Assembly (NCBI GenBank): GCA_964035575.1
Contig: OZ037833.1
Location: 2,232,001 to 2,296,000, forward strand
Direction: 5' to 3'
From: Rhynchopus sp. YZ270_cl-10
Taxonomy: Eukaryota; Euglenozoa; Diplonemea; Diplonemida; Diplonemidae
Length of the DNA stretch: 64,000 nt
The position numbers and the translations under genes are program-made. Of the stretch, positions 1 through 10,642 are shown one piece after another; position 1 is the first letter of the stretch, and every line of letters begins with the position of its first letter. The notes under the pieces were generated by a model. The model worked only from the letters and a program-made list of their open reading frames with translations. It had not been told where the DNA came from and searched no databases.

Positions 1-3000
1 TCACAAGGCCCGGCTCTGTGTCATGACCGATGTGCACGTACAGCAGCCCCTCCTGCCTCCGCAGCGGGCCCATCAGACGCCGGCACACCTCACACAGCGA
101 CTCTGTCGTCGAGTCCAGGTCCAGACGCGTCGGCGTCACACCCTTCCCCCACGTCCCCTTCGCGGTTTCAAACTCAATCGCAAAGGTCTTCCCCATCCCC
201 GCCTCCTGTGCGTAGTACGTGATCGACTTGAACTTGTTGAGTGTCATCGCACGCTGCAGGGCCCACTTCTTCCACCGCATGTCGCACATCGAATCCACAC
301 TCTCAATTGTCTCGTCAGTCCCGTCCCCACCCGTCACAATCGCAAGCATCTCCTTGTCCTTCGACTCGTTCCCCTCAATGCACGCACGCACAAGGTTCCG
401 TGACTCCGAGTTCAGTGCCTGCAGGTTTAGCACAACCATACGCCCTGTCTTCAGGTGTCTGAAGAGCGTCACAAACGCAGTCGCATCCTCCTCCAACGTG
501 CTCTCCGTGCAGTCCAGCACGTGGTACGGGCGCACGTCACCCTCAAACAGACTCAGCCCAAACAGCTTCCTGTCTGCCATGGGGATCCGGCTGGTGTCCA
601 CGATCGCCCCCTCCACGGTGTGTCCCACCATCACTCCGTACCGTGCCACCTTCTTGTCGTAGTTATTCACACTGCGTGGGTCCACGGCAGCTCCCTTCAC
701 CTCAAACAGCAGCTGTCCAATGCGCTGCAGCTGCACAAGCGCACTCTCCCGCACGGCTGTCTGTGCCTCCGCCGCAGACGCCCAGTCCACACGCAGCTCA
801 ATCCCGCTGTCCGAGCCCTTTGCCGCCGCCACCAAGGCACGGCGCAGGTCCGGGCCCTTCACCCAGATGTCGCACGCCTTGTTGATGATGTGGCAGCCAG
901 CAAGCTCGTCTGCCGTCATCATGTCCGCGTCCAGCTCCGTTGCACTCACAGAGTGGATGTGCGTCTCAATGTTCACCATCGGCATCAGCTTCGGCACACG
1001 GTGGTCCACCTCCGCGGCTGCGTCCCAACCCGTCCCGAACTCGGCCTTCGTCCAGCACAGCCCACGCGAGTCCTGCCTCAGCATGCTCTCTGACTGGAAC
1101 GCTGCCACCCGGATGCGCGTGTCAGAGCTCCACGAGCTTCCGCTGCCCCAATGCCACGACGTGCAGCAGTGCGGGAGCTCCTCTGGGTTCGACGAGCTGT
1201 AGTACGCCTTCACCGCCCCCGAGGTGTCGTTAGCACATCCGATGTCCGTCACCACCCAGCGACGCACCGCCTTGCTCCAGAAGAGCGCGTGCGTGCTGTT
1301 CGCGTACCACACCTTCCCGCCCTGCTGTGTCGTCTGCAGCTTCATCAGTCCACCGGGCTGCACAGGCGTCACAATGCGGATCACCTGCGGCACGCTGCTG
1401 AACCCGCGCACGGTCGTCCACTTCAGACTGCGGGTGCCAAGCTCCACGTTCCCGTCCGTCGCAGACGAGAATGCCACCGGCCTGTCCACGGGGTCGGACA
1501 CACACCACCTCCCGTTCCAGTGGAAGAGCTGGTACTTGTTGTCCTTGCGCACGTACGTCGGTACACCGCGCTCGTACAGACCGTCCGCAGGGCCCACCGG
1601 CGGCACACCCTTCGCACCTGCCCGCATCGGCGGCAGCTTCGGGTCGCGTGTCCCGCGGATCACCACTGCAGGCGACCCGTTCACCGCAGACGCCTCCTCT
1701 GCCTGCAGCGTCACCTCGGTCGCCTCTGCCGTCCCGTCAAACAGCACGTACGGCACAAGAGGGCCCTCCGCACGCGGGAAGTCCTGCAGCGTTGCTGTGT
1801 GCACCAGACGCTCCCCGTTGCGGATCACGTCCACAGTCCCCTCCCCAAGGTCCACCGTGAACTGGTAGATCACAAGCTGGTCGAGAGGACGCACCCCCGC
1901 CTCCTTCGCCACCTTCCCTGTCGCAGCCACGGTTCCCGGCTCCTGCAGGTTGTACACGCTTCCGTTGTCAAGAATGGTCATCCCGAAGAACGAGTGTCCC
2001 TCCTTCACCTTCTCCTTCAAGTCGACCCCAGGGGGCGCAAGTCCGATGTACACCTTGTCCGTCTTCTCGCGTGCCTTCAGCCCCACCTGGAACTTGTGTG
2101 GGCCGGGGCCGCGGAACACAGTGGACCCGATGGCTCCTGCAATGGTGGCAGTGGACTTCTTCGAAACGGTCTTCCCGTTGTTCGTGATCTTGATGTCCTT
2201 CGTGTCAATGCGGTCCTCGTTCCACGTCAGCACCTCTGTGATGGGCGCCCCGTTGCACAGTGTCGCTGTGGCCGCACGCTCCTTCAGGTACACACACGGA
2301 CGCAGGTCACTCACATCCACTTCGGTGAACATAGCCCCCAGCTCCACGTCGTTCAGCTTGAACGAAATGCGCTTCTGCTTGCGCGAGTGCGACACTGTGA
2401 TGACATCCCCAGACTTGAAGGGCTTCGTCAGGGACACGTCACGGCCGTTGTGGCGCAGCACACCCCCACGCAGGTACCAGAACGCGAGGCCCTTGTTGCG
2501 CTCGCCGTCGGCCTCGGAGCTCTTGAAGTCGATGTTCGGCCTGCACAGACCCACACGCGCACCCTGCACATCACCCTCAAGAAGGATACGCCAGGTGCAT
2601 GCAATACCAGGTGCACCCGAGAACGCAATCGACGGCGCCAGGCCGCGCATCTTCGTGATGCTGCGCCCGTTCGCGGAGATGTCCATCTGAGATGGGGCCG
2701 ACGCAGCACCCCACACCCACGGGCTCTGCACCTCAACAATAAAGCCGTCCTTCACGTTCTTCTTTGCGCCCCCAGACGACCCAGAGTTCTTGAAGAACTC
2801 CATGATCTCCTTGTTCCCCTTCAGCTCGTCCCCCTCTGCCGTCGTCACACTTGTCAGCTTCATCCCACGCTCAAACCCAAGTGCCCCCCAGAACGAATAC
2901 AGGTCCACAGCACCAATGAACAGACTTCTCCCTGTCGGCGACTCCGACACCTCCAGCACCGGCACCTTCGTCCCGTCGGGTGCCTGCACACGCACCTGCT

Positions 3001-6000
3001 GCAGCAGCGGACGTGTGTCCGATGACCAGTTCCTGTGCACCGCGTGTGCCCCGTCAATCTGCACGCGCACTGCACTCGGCGTGTTGCTCAGCAGCCCATA
3101 CTGGTCCGGCTCCACCCATCCGTCCATGGCCCACGGCTCCAGCGACCCGTCGTGCTCCGAACACGACGCAAGCAGTTGGTGCCCGTCAAACGCAGCCTTC
3201 GAGTACACAGCCCACCCGTTCGACACAGGGACCAGCGTTGCCCCGTCCACACGTGCGTACGTGTACAGCCCCCTCCTGTACTCCCCATCGGCCTCCCCAC
3301 ACCCCATCAGCTTCAGCGGGTTCGGGTCCTCCGGCAGCGGCGTACGTTGTGGCAGACGCACCGCCAGACACGGCGTCATCTGCGGACACATCTCCTGCAC
3401 CTGCTGGTTCGCCGTCTCCTGTGTTTCGTTCATCACAGCCGACACCTGCTGGCCACGCCGGGTCGGCCGCGACCGTGTCTCACGCCACGGCATCACCATG
3501 CGGCCTGCCTCCTCTTTCGTCAGGTCACCAGTCGAACTCACCCCACGCATCAGCTCTGCCATGCGCACCAGCTCTGCCGGGGTCAGGCACGCAAGCGACG
3601 GGTGCCTGTCGCATGCCTCGTGGAACACCGACACCAGGCCCGCCGTGTCCGCAGACCACTGCCCCACCAGCGTGCGCAGCATCTGGTTCACCACACCACC
3701 CTCGTTGTGACGGAAGCTGATCTTGCGCGACCGGAACTCAATGTGTCCCTCCCCAAAGAGCACACACGTCGTGTTGAAGGCACGCAGCACCTCACGCGCC
3801 TGCACACGGAACGTGTCCAGCGCCTCATCCAGGTTCCACTGCAGCGTTGCACGGTACACAATGTCCTGGTACTCAGGTCCAGACTTCGTCACACCGCCAA
3901 ACTCGCACGTCAGCGACGGCACCCCTGTCGGCGGGAGCTCAATCACCACAAGCGAGGGCTCCTGGTTCACGTTCATCGCCTCGGGCTCCACGTCATCGTT
4001 CTCAGCAGGGGGAAGCCCTGCTGCCGCCCTGCAGTGCGAAATCAGCCTGTCCGTCGCTCCGTTCTGCTCCTTGATCATCTTCTCAAGACCGTCAACCTGC
4101 TCTGCAGTGTTGATGCGCTCCAGGTTCGCCTGGATCTGGCGCACGTTCACATCGTTTGCAAAGTTCCGGCTCAGCAGGTCCCAGAACCCGTCTGGGCTTT
4201 GCGCCCCTGTTGTGGTTCTGTTGTTGATCGGGGCACGCAGTGACGCAGCACTTGCCACATCCGCAATCGTCACCTTCGCCTTCAGACCCTGGTCCTCCCA
4301 CTCCTGCTGCAGCTCCCGCGTCCGCTCCGCAAAGTTGTCCATGTGCAGCTTCGACGCAGACACAAACGGGTTGATGAACGTCACGCAGTTCAGGAAGGTC
4401 TGGAACGACGCGTGCTGCAGGTCGCGTGCGTTCGTCAGCACGTTCGCAAGACCTTCGTCCTGGGCGTGCGGGTGGTCTCTGGTGAACTCAACAATCTTCT
4501 CGCACTTCAGCATCGTGGCAATCACCTCCAGCACCTCGTGCTTGCAGCCCCCAGACACCTCACGGATCTCGTTGCACTTCCCCAGCGCGTCGGACAGGGG
4601 GGTGTTGTTCAGGTCGCTCTCCAGCAGCAGCTCGCGCTCCCGCTTGTTGAAGAAGTCCGGCTGCAGGCGCAGGTCCTTCGGGCACTCATCACTAGCCAGC
4701 GTGCGGAACGACTTCAGGCCGTCAATCATGAACCGCAGGGGGAGTGCCCCGTCCACCAAGGCATCCGCCACCTCGCGCGACACACCGAGCTTCGTCAGCA
4801 GGTCCACCTCCTGCTTCTTCCGCTCCCCCTGCAGGCGTCCCTCCTTCGGGTCCATGAAGGCCGTTGCCTCCCCCACAGTCGTGCGCAGGGTGAACTTGCG
4901 CAGGTTCTTCTTCAGCTGCTCAAAGATGCGCGGCATGTCCCCCAGCGTCACAACCTTCCCCTTCTCCGACGAGTGCCGGAAGTGTGCACGCAGCAGCGGC
5001 GACAGCACCGCATCCTGGATCTCCCACGCAGGCCCCAGCGTCCGCTTCCCCTCCTCGACAGTCGACTCCAGGTCGCACAGGTCCACAAGGTCGCTCTCAC
5101 GGATCTTCTGCTCCATGTCCTGCATCCGGCGCGAGTCCTCACGCACACCCCACTGCTCCATCAGCTCACGGCACAGGTGCTGCGTTGTTTCCAGGTCCTT
5201 CTTCGGGTTCCGGAAGCTCTCCTCCTTCAGGTCGGCCGGGGTCTTCAGGTTGTTGTCGTTGTAGATCGCACGGTAGTTCCGCATCATCATGAAGGAACGC
5301 GCAGAGATCTTTCTGTTGTTCAGGTTGCTCTGCAGCAGGTTGTTCTCACGCGACACACTGTCGATGAACGTCCCAAGGGTCGCGTAGTTCCCCTTCAGCT
5401 GCTTCAACTTCACCAGCGACACTGGCACGCTGTTCCAGCGCACAGGACGCTGTGTGCTGTACGCCTTGAGCAGAATCTTCGCAGCGTGCATGCGCAGGTC
5501 ACGCAGGTCCGCCAGACTCTTCCCGGGCTGCACAGCCAGCACCCAGTTGTCCAGGGTCGGCAGCAGCTTCTCTGTCGATGTCTTCTTCACAATCTGCTTG
5601 CAGCACGCCTCCCACAAACGCAGGATCGGTCCGTAGAACGGGTCGTCCTGCCCCACCTGCAGGCTTGGGAAGATTGTGCGGATTGTTGTGCATGCGTCCG
5701 CCTCCTTGTGCAGCGACTCGCACGCCCACGCAGAGATGCGCTCCGCCAGCTGTGGGAAGGTCCCCTTGTTCGACTGCTCACCCCACTCGCACACCGGGCG
5801 TTCGGCAGGCGGCGCCGTCAGCTCAAACCTGCACTGCGTCCAGCGGTGTGTCGTGTCCTTCATGTAGCGTCCTGTGTAGCCGCTTCCCGTCCGCCGCAGC
5901 TCGACAGTGTACAGCTGTTCGCGGGAGTGCTCCTCCTCCACACCCTGGGTTGTCTCCACGTACACACTGTCCTGCACCAGGACAAAACGCAGCCCGTCGT

Positions 6001-8002
6001 CCTCGTACTTGATTTCACGCAGTGTGCAGCTGTGCAGGTGCGGCGAGTTCAGGCGCACGTGGTGTCCGCTGATCGTGAACGCGTCGGGGTGCGTCTTCCC
6101 ATGCAGACCGTTCACCCACGTCCAGGTCCCGTCAAAGTCGTGGCACGACACCTTGTTCAGCGACTGCAGCACCGACAGCGGGTCCCGCCCCTTGTTCGTC
6201 TCGCCCTTGGCCACCGCCTCCAGCGCCCCCGCCACAGCCACAGGGTACCGGTTCAGCAGGTGGCCTGCCTCCATCGCCAGACCAATCACCGCAATCAGGT
6301 TGATACAGGGCGCGTGCTCTGCCTGCGACACAAGCCAGCCAGTCTCCCCAAAGATCTTCGACTTCGGCTCCATCGACTCCAACACGTGCAGCAGTGTCGC
6401 AGGGTGGCAGCGGCGCACCCCCACACGCGCGATGTACGTCTGCAGCTGCTCCTGCAGCCCCTCCAGATCCTTGTAGGCCTTCTGCAGGTGCTCCTTCAGG
6501 CGCTCGGCCGAGTCCGTCGGGTTCTGCAGCACCTCGCGCAGTGCACGTGCAGCAAACACAACAACACGCTCCTCCGACACCTCGTCCTTTGCCAGCAGGT
6601 AGTTCGGCGGCCCGTACAGCTCGTATGCCACCGGCCCGCCACGCGCCTCCTTCACGTACACACTCATGCGTGCAGTGCGCTCACGGTGCATGAACCCACG
6701 TGACTTCATCAGGAAGAGCAGCACCTTCCCCTGGAACTCACAGTAGTAATCTGCAACCACAGCCTGTGCATACGTGCGCTGTTGCGGCACCTGCTGCACG
6801 GTTGCCACGATCGGCTTGGTGTGCCCAGGAAGCATCAACTCCAGGTGGTACGATGCCGACCGCATCGGACCACGGCCTCCCATCCCGCCACCCATGCCCA
6901 TCGGAAACCCGTCGTCGAACATGTCGTCGTCGTCGCCTCCCATCAGGTTGCCCAGCATCGCCATCGGTCCGCCACGACCCCCTCTTCCACCACCAGGGCC
7001 GCCGCCTCCTAGAGCACGTGTCGCACTGGGGTCGGGCTTGAACTTGAAGATCGTGCAGTCCTCACCCTCCCTCAACTTCCCCTTGGACTCCCACCGTCCC
7101 ACAATGTCGTCGCCACCCTCCATGTCATGTTCAAAGCGGAGGCGGTGACGGCCACCCTCACGCCGCCCGGACTGGTTCTTCGACAGCTCAACCAGGTCGT
7201 CCCGCTTCAGCAGGGACCAGACGTCCTTCGCCGACACACCCTCAGCTGCGTGTCGCAGGAAGAAGTCGCGTTCGTCCTTCTCCAGGATGCTCAGCAGCGG
7301 GTGCTCCTTGTTTGCCTGTCCAAGCACAAGCTCTGCCACACGCTTCTTGTCCGCAGGTGCCGTCAGGGCCTCGCGCAGGATGCGTGGCCACAGCGGCCCA
7401 GGCTTGTCGTGGCCCTTCATGTAGAAACGCATCTCCTGCATGTATCTGTAGGCAGCCGTCCCCTCCTTCCCGTACGGAAGGTGCGACCCAAACTTGTTCA
7501 CAGACTCGGCAACGTAGGAGCACACCGTGTTCCACCTGGGGTTTGCTGTCTCGCTGTGGTCCATGCGGTACCCTTCCAACTCCCTGAAGTCAGGGCGCTT
7601 CGAGCTGTCTGCATGGCGCAGCGACGTGTCCACCACCTGCTTCACAAGTGATTGCACATGGTCCCCCGCAAGGTCGTATGCAGCCTTCCCCTCAGACTGC
7701 TGCGGCACCTTTGCGTGCGACTTGTACACCTCCAGCAGTGCAACCAGGGTCGCCATGTTCACAAGCAGCCCTGCAGACAGCCGGTCAGCGCCGTACTGCT
7801 TCGCGTGGTCGCGGATGATCTTCGCCGCCCTCTCCAGCGTGCGCACATCCTCCAGGTACAGACCATAGTCTGCGTACGTGGTGATCAGGAAAATCATGTT
7901 GTCACGCAGGCCTTCGTTCGACGCATCGGCACGCGAACACACATTCTTCGTTACCTCTGTCCATTGGGCTAGGAAATCAGCGTCGCTAACAGGAAGCGCC
8001 AT
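1..8002 (-). CDS. RNF213-like giant AAA+ protein, second copy, 5' part only (runs off the left edge)
   Basis: This is the first 2667 codons or so of a second copy of the gene at 10643-30032; the rest would lie left of the window. The ATG is at 8002 (protein begins MALPVSDADF), matching the other copy. The visible part is one uninterrupted exon. It holds a Gly-rich low-complexity stretch (about residues 330-380), two SPRY-like domains (about 1815-1915 and 1975-2090) and three W/Y-rich modules, but stops before the first Walker A motif, so ATPase function cannot be judged from this copy. Every reading frame compared is the same as in the right-hand copy, offset by 22,030 bp, so the two are nearly or fully identical here. 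Either this is a very recent tandem duplication or gene conversion, or an assembly duplicate. Family assignment rests on the complete copy. Confidence 0.75.
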   Translation of the reverse strand, partial: MALPVSDADFLAQWTEVTKNVCSRADASNEGLRDNMIFLITTYADYGLYLEDVRTLERAAKIIRDHAKQYGADRLSAGLLVNMATLVALLEVYKSHAKVPQQSEGKAAYDLAGDHVQSLVKQVVDTSLRHADSSKRPDFRELEGYRMDHSETANPRWNTVCSYVAESVNKFGSHLPYGKEGTAAYRYMQEMRFYMKGHDKPGPLWPRILREALTAPADKKRVAELVLGQANKEHPLLSILEKDERDFFLRHAAEGVSAKDVWSLLKRDDLVELSKNQSGRREGGRHRLRFEHDMEGGDDIVGRWESKGKLREGEDCTIFKFKPDPSATRALGGGGPGGGRGGRGGPMAMLGNLMGGDDDDMFDDGFPMGMGGGMGGRGPMRSASYHLELMLPGHTKPIVATVQQVPQQRTYAQAVVADYYCEFQGKVLLFLMKSRGFMHRERTARMSVYVKEARGGPVAYELYGPPNYLLAKDEVSEERVVVFAARALREVLQNPTDSAERLKEHLQKAYKDLEGLQEQLQTYIARVGVRRCHPATLLHVLESMEPKSKIFGETGWLVSQAEHAPCINLIAVIGLAMEAGHLLNRYPVAVAGALEAVAKGETNKGRDPLSVLQSLNKVSCHDFDGTWTWVNGLHGKTHPDAFTISGHHVRLNSPHLHSCTLREIKYEDDGLRFVLVQDSVYVETTQGVEEEHSREQLYTVELRRTGSGYTGRYMKDTTHRWTQCRFELTAPPAERPVCEWGEQSNKGTFPQLAERISAWACESLHKEADACTTIRTIFPSLQVGQDDPFYGPILRLWEACCKQIVKKTSTEKLLPTLDNWVLAVQPGKSLADLRDLRMHAAKILLKAYSTQRPVRWNSVPVSLVKLKQLKGNYATLGTFIDSVSRENNLLQSNLNNRKISARSFMMMRNYRAIYNDNNLKTPADLKEESFRNPKKDLETTQHLCRELMEQWGVREDSRRMQDMEQKIRESDLVDLCDLESTVEEGKRTLGPAWEIQDAVLSPLLRAHFRHSSEKGKVVTLGDMPRIFEQLKKNLRKFTLRTTVGEATAFMDPKEGRLQGERKKQEVDLLTKLGVSREVADALVDGALPLRFMIDGLKSFRTLASDECPKDLRLQPDFFNKRERELLLESDLNNTPLSDALGKCNEIREVSGGCKHEVLEVIATMLKCEKIVEFTRDHPHAQDEGLANVLTNARDLQHASFQTFLNCVTFINPFVSASKLHMDNFAERTRELQQEWEDQGLKAKVTIADVASAASLRAPINNRTTTGAQSPDGFWDLLSRNFANDVNVRQIQANLERINTAEQVDGLEKMIKEQNGATDRLISHCRAAAGLPPAENDDVEPEAMNVNQEPSLVVIELPPTGVPSLTCEFGGVTKSGPEYQDIVYRATLQWNLDEALDTFRVQAREVLRAFNTTCVLFGEGHIEFRSRKISFRHNEGGVVNQMLRTLVGQWSADTAGLVSVFHEACDRHPSLACLTPAELVRMAELMRGVSSTGDLTKEEAGRMVMPWRETRSRPTRRGQQVSAVMNETQETANQQVQEMCPQMTPCLAVRLPQRTPLPEDPNPLKLMGCGEADGEYRRGLYTYARVDGATLVPVSNGWAVYSKAAFDGHQLLASCSEHDGSLEPWAMDGWVEPDQYGLLSNTPSAVRVQIDGAHAVHRNWSSDTRPLLQQVRVQAPDGTKVPVLEVSESPTGRSLFIGAVDLYSFWGALGFERGMKLTSVTTAEGDELKGNKEIMEFFKNSGSSGGAKKNVKDGFIVEVQSPWVWGAASAPSQMDISANGRSITKMRGLAPSIAFSGAPGIACTWRILLEGDVQGARVGLCRPNIDFKSSEADGERNKGLAFWYLRGGVLRHNGRDVSLTKPFKSGDVITVSHSRKQKRISFKLNDVELGAMFTEVDVSDLRPCVYLKERAATATLCNGAPITEVLTWNEDRIDTKDIKITNNGKTVSKKSTATIAGAIGSTVFRGPGPHKFQVGLKAREKTDKVYIGLAPPGVDLKEKVKEGHSFFGMTILDNGSVYNLQEPGTVAATGKVAKEAGVRPLDQLVIYQFTVDLGEGTVDVIRNGERLVHTATLQDFPRAEGPLVPYVLFDGTAEATEVTLQAEEASAVNGSPAVVIRGTRDPKLPPMRAGAKGVPPVGPADGLYERGVPTYVRKDNKYQLFHWNGRWCVSDPVDRPVAFSSATDGNVELGTRSLKWTTVRGFSSVPQVIRIVTPVQPGGLMKLQTTQQGGKVWYANSTHALFWSKAVRRWVVTDIGCANDTSGAVKAYYSSSNPEELPHCCTSWHWGSGSSWSSDTRIRVAAFQSESMLRQDSRGLCWTKAEFGTGWDAAAEVDHRVPKLMPMVNIETHIHSVSATELDADMMTADELAGCHIINKACDIWVKGPDLRRALVAAAKGSDSGIELRVDWASAAEAQTAVRESALVQLQRIGQLLFEVKGAAVDPRSVNNYDKKVARYGVMVGHTVEGAIVDTSRIPMADRKLFGLSLFEGDVRPYHVLDCTESTLEEDATAFVTLFRHLKTGRMVVLNLQALNSESRNLVRACIEGNESKDKEMLAIVTGGDGTDETIESVDSMCDMRWKKWALQRAMTLNKFKSITYYAQEAGMGKTFAIEFETAKGTWGKGVTPTRLDLDSTTESLCEVCRRLMGPLRRQEGLLYVHIGHDTEPGLV

Positions 8003-8205
8003 CTTTACAACTTCGTGGCGTACGCTGGCTTGCACAGGGGTCTCGGAGAATATAAACTAAAAAAGCAGGCTCAGGAAGAGGATCAGAGTGGGAACGCCCA
8101 CTTCGACCGTGTGTCTTGTCTGGCAGGTGTGAGTGTTGTGGGTTTGGGGGGTGTGCGTCGAATGGGGTGGGATGGGGGGACATGGATAGGGCACAGGGAG
8201 AGAAA
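8003..8205 (-). promoter_or_regulatory. Upstream region of the left RNF213-like copy, shared with 30033-30235
   Basis: These 203 bp are the same in both copies, so the left gene kept at least this much of its upstream DNA. On the minus strand there is a pyrimidine-rich TTTTTTAG followed by TTTATATTC about 60 nt before the ATG. It could be a splice acceptor in the leader or an AT-rich core promoter; sequence alone does not decide. Confidence 0.35.
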
Positions 8206-8210
8206 GGGGG

Positions 8211-8428
8211 GTCCAGAGTCCAGAGTCCAGAGTCCAGAGTCCAGAGTCCAGAGTCCAGAGTCCAGAGTCCAGAGTCCAGAGTCCAGAGTCCAGAGTCCAG
8301 AGTCCAGAGTCCAGAGTCCAGAGTCCAGAGTCCAGAGTCCAGAGTCCAGAGTCCAGAGTCCAGAGTCCAGAGTCCAGAGTCCAGAGTCCAGAGTCCAGAG
8401 TCCAGAGTCCAGAGTCCAGAGTCCAGAG
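8211..8428. repeat. Heptamer array (GTCCAGA)n
   Basis: About 31 perfect copies of the 7-bp unit GTCCAGA in 218 bp, starting six bases after the end of the 8.2-kb duplication. No interruption seen. Because seven is not a multiple of three and the unit lacks stops, long artificial reading frames run through it on both strands. Confidence 0.97.
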
Positions 8429-8581
8429 TGTACTTGTGAAGCATGTGCTTCGAGAAACCTTGTCCTGCACGACTTCCCTCCCACACCAACCCTGGCCACG
8501 TCCTGAGCTTAGGATGTTCGTCATCTCAGCATTCCATTCAAAGTGCACAGTGTGTCGTGGCAACCTCCGGAAATAACCAAG

Positions 8582-8833
8582 CGCAATACGCAATACGCAA
8601 TACGCAATACGCAATACGCAATACGCAATACGCAATACGCAATACGCAATACGCAATACGCAATACGCAATACGCAATACGCAATACGCAATACGCAATA
8701 CGCAATACGCAATACGCAATACGCAATACGCAATACGCAATACGCAATACGCAATACGCAATACGCAATACGCAATACGCAATACGCAATACGCAATACG
8801 CAATACGCAATACGCAATACGCAATACGCAATA
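8582..8833. repeat. Heptamer array (CGCAATA)n
   Basis: 36 perfect copies of CGCAATA (252 bp), 153 bp from the GTCCAGA array. Nothing gene-like lies between the two arrays. Confidence 0.97.
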
Positions 8834-8916
8834 ACCACACCCAGCACCCTACCCACAGAGCAGAACTGCATAATCTGCCAGAAGACATCCAACCACAAAC
8901 ATAAACACAAACAACC

Positions 8917-9186
8917 TCCCAATCCCAATCCCAATCCCAATCCCAATCCCAATCCCAATCCCAATCCCAATCCCAATCCCAATCCCAATCCCAATCCCAA
9001 TCCCAATCCCAATCCCAATCCCAATCCCAATCCCAATCCCAATCCCAATCCCAATCCCAATCCCAATCCCAATCCCAATCCCAATCCCAATCCCAATCCC
9101 AATCCCAATCCCAATCCCAATCCCAATCCCAATCCCAATCCCAATCCCAATCCCAATCCCAATCCCAATCCCAATCCCAATCCCAA
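8917..9186. repeat. Hexamer array (TCCCAA)n
   Basis: 45 perfect copies of TCCCAA (270 bp). The G-rich strand reads TTGGGA, which resembles but is not a known telomere repeat. Third of three simple arrays packed into 1 kb between the two copies of the giant gene. Confidence 0.97.
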
Positions 9187-9831
9187 TGAATCGCGAATAG
9201 GAGAACTGTGCAACGGCCAGTGCGTCGGCTGTCCAACACGTCTACAGAACACCAAGAAAGGGAGAGGGGGTTTGGTACGCTGCTCCACAGAGTGAGGAAG
9301 AGTGAGAGGGGGTTGGTACGAACAGCAGGAGATGAGAGGACTGAAAGCAGGCAAATGTAACAAAAAAAAAACCCCCTCTTCTTTTTTTTCCTGTTTATCA
9401 AAGCTCGTTTGTCATTGCATTAATTTTTGACGGGATTTTGTTGTTTCTCCTTACTTTTTTTGTTGCGTTTTCCATTCGTTAGTCGCACATTTCCGTGCCT
9501 TTACTTGCTCCAATGTCTTGTTAAGAGAGGCTTGGATTGTCCTCTGTACATACAAAGACGGGGTGCCAGTTGAAGAGGACAAAAAAAGAAAAGAAAAAGA
9601 GACATAAAAGATACGTTCGTGCAGTCAACCCTGCACAATGCCCCATCCTGCCAGCCCCACGTCACACAGAACAACATCACAACGCGTGTTTAATACAAAA
9701 CACACAAAATAATACAAAACGTCGACACAAAATCAAAAATCAAAAATCAAAAACAGCAAATAAATGGTAGTTATTGATGCAGACACCTCGATGAACGCAT
9801 AAAATAAAATAAATAAAAAGGTAAAAAATGA

Positions 9832-9866
9832 AGTTCGTGAGATGAACCGAAGCCTCGTGTGTTTGG
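9832..9866 (+). repeat. Short dispersed repeat, alternative-hairpin family, copy 1
   Basis: Carries GTTC/GAAC flanking a GATGA-like core, then ACCGAA-GCCTCGTGTG-TTTGGT, a stem of six with a 10-base loop. Related copies at 40643, 42430 and 42682. Confidence 0.5.
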
Positions 9867-10186
9867 TCAACTCAGTCACCTTGAAAAGAAAAAAGAAAAG
9901 GAAAAAAAGAGGGGCAAAAACAGAAACTAATAAATGAGGAGTAAGGGGAAAAAGGGGGGGAAGGAGACAAATATGAATGTGAGAGAAAAGGGAGAATGGC
10001 AGTTCCAGAGACAGTCCAGAAAAGCTGAAGGACGTGAACTCACGTGCACACACATCAGAAAAAATACAGTGATTTTTGCTCCCTATTCCCATCAAAAGTG
10101 AATTGACGACATGGGAAGAAAAACACACTGGTTCTGTTTGTTTGTTTGTTTGCTTGTTTTATTTTTCTTTTTTTCCTTTTTTTTGT

Positions 10187-10215
10187 TTGAAAACTTGGTT
10201 GTATCAGTGTAGACA
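10187..10215 (-). repeat. Short dispersed repeat, GGTTGTATYAGTGTAG family, copy 1
   Basis: Plus-strand core TTGGTTGTATCAGTGTAG after a T tract. Read on the minus strand the copies end in an A tract, as a retroposed RNA would. Other copies at 43771, 50051 and 60629. Confidence 0.5.
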
Positions 10216-10642
10216 CACATATTTACTTTATTTTGGTTTTATATAGAAAAACATATCATATTGTCTCCAAGAAAAAGGAGTAAAACTTTGAAGAATGAAC
10301 GTGCCTCACACAAGGCAACACGCATCTGAAAAAGGAAAAAAAAGGGAAACCCGAAAAGAACCCCACCATGTGTGCTTCACCAACCGAACGAGATGGGAAG
10401 CATATTACGCAAACAGCGTAAAGAAAAAATTCTTAAAAATACAAAACCCAAAAATAAAAACACCTCAAAGGACACAGACACCGGGGAAAAATAAAAACCA
10501 ACGTAAAGCGCGTAACATGGAAAAGGGAAACAGGGATTGGCTAGTCAATATCCCTGTATTGCACAGATCCAGAGGCTACTTTTTTTTTTTCTTATAAACA
10601 AAGAGCGTTGGCAGGAAAGTAAGGTTATGTCCGGTGTTGCGT

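Larger units (their letters stand above)
1..8205. repeat. Left arm of an 8.2-kb direct duplication (matches 22031-30235)
   Basis: Positions 1-8205 match 22031-30235 with a constant offset of 22,030; open reading frames on both strands have the same lengths and translations in both copies. The match runs past the start codon through 203 bp of shared upstream DNA and stops sharply at 8205/30235: the left copy goes straight into a G-run and the GTCCAGA array, the right copy into unique DNA leading to the J-domain gene. The left end of the duplication is outside the window. Confidence 0.9.
9187..10642. other. AT-rich spacer downstream of the complete RNF213-like gene
   Basis: No convincing gene. 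It holds many A and T tracts, one copy of the alternative-hairpin family (9832-9866), one copy of the family with core GGTTGTATYAGTGTAG (10187-10215), and two short related segments at about 10024-10060 and 10296-10335 sharing a TCACAYACAC-like core that also occurs near 40517 and 43678. Confidence 0.6.

Noticed and set aside
1151-3025. Long plus-strand frames rich in Arg, His and Leu (also at 4343-6703, 14175-16364, 16443-20246, 23181-25055 and 26373-28733)
   Set aside because: They lie antisense to the RNF213-like exon and result from its GC-rich codon use; no domain, start context or intron pattern supports them.
8211-8833. Possible CRISPR array
   Set aside because: Units are 7 bp with no spacers; this is a eukaryotic simple repeat.
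8917-9186. Interstitial telomere
   Set aside because: TTGGGA differs from known telomere repeats (TTAGGG, TTTAGGG, TTGGGG), and flanking DNA is ordinary on both sides; cannot be excluded for an unknown species but is unsupported.
8521-9401. Long open frames of repeating GL, DW, NP and CVLRIAY residues
   Set aside because: They are translations of the TCCCAA and CGCAATA arrays, open in several frames on both strands because the units lack stops.
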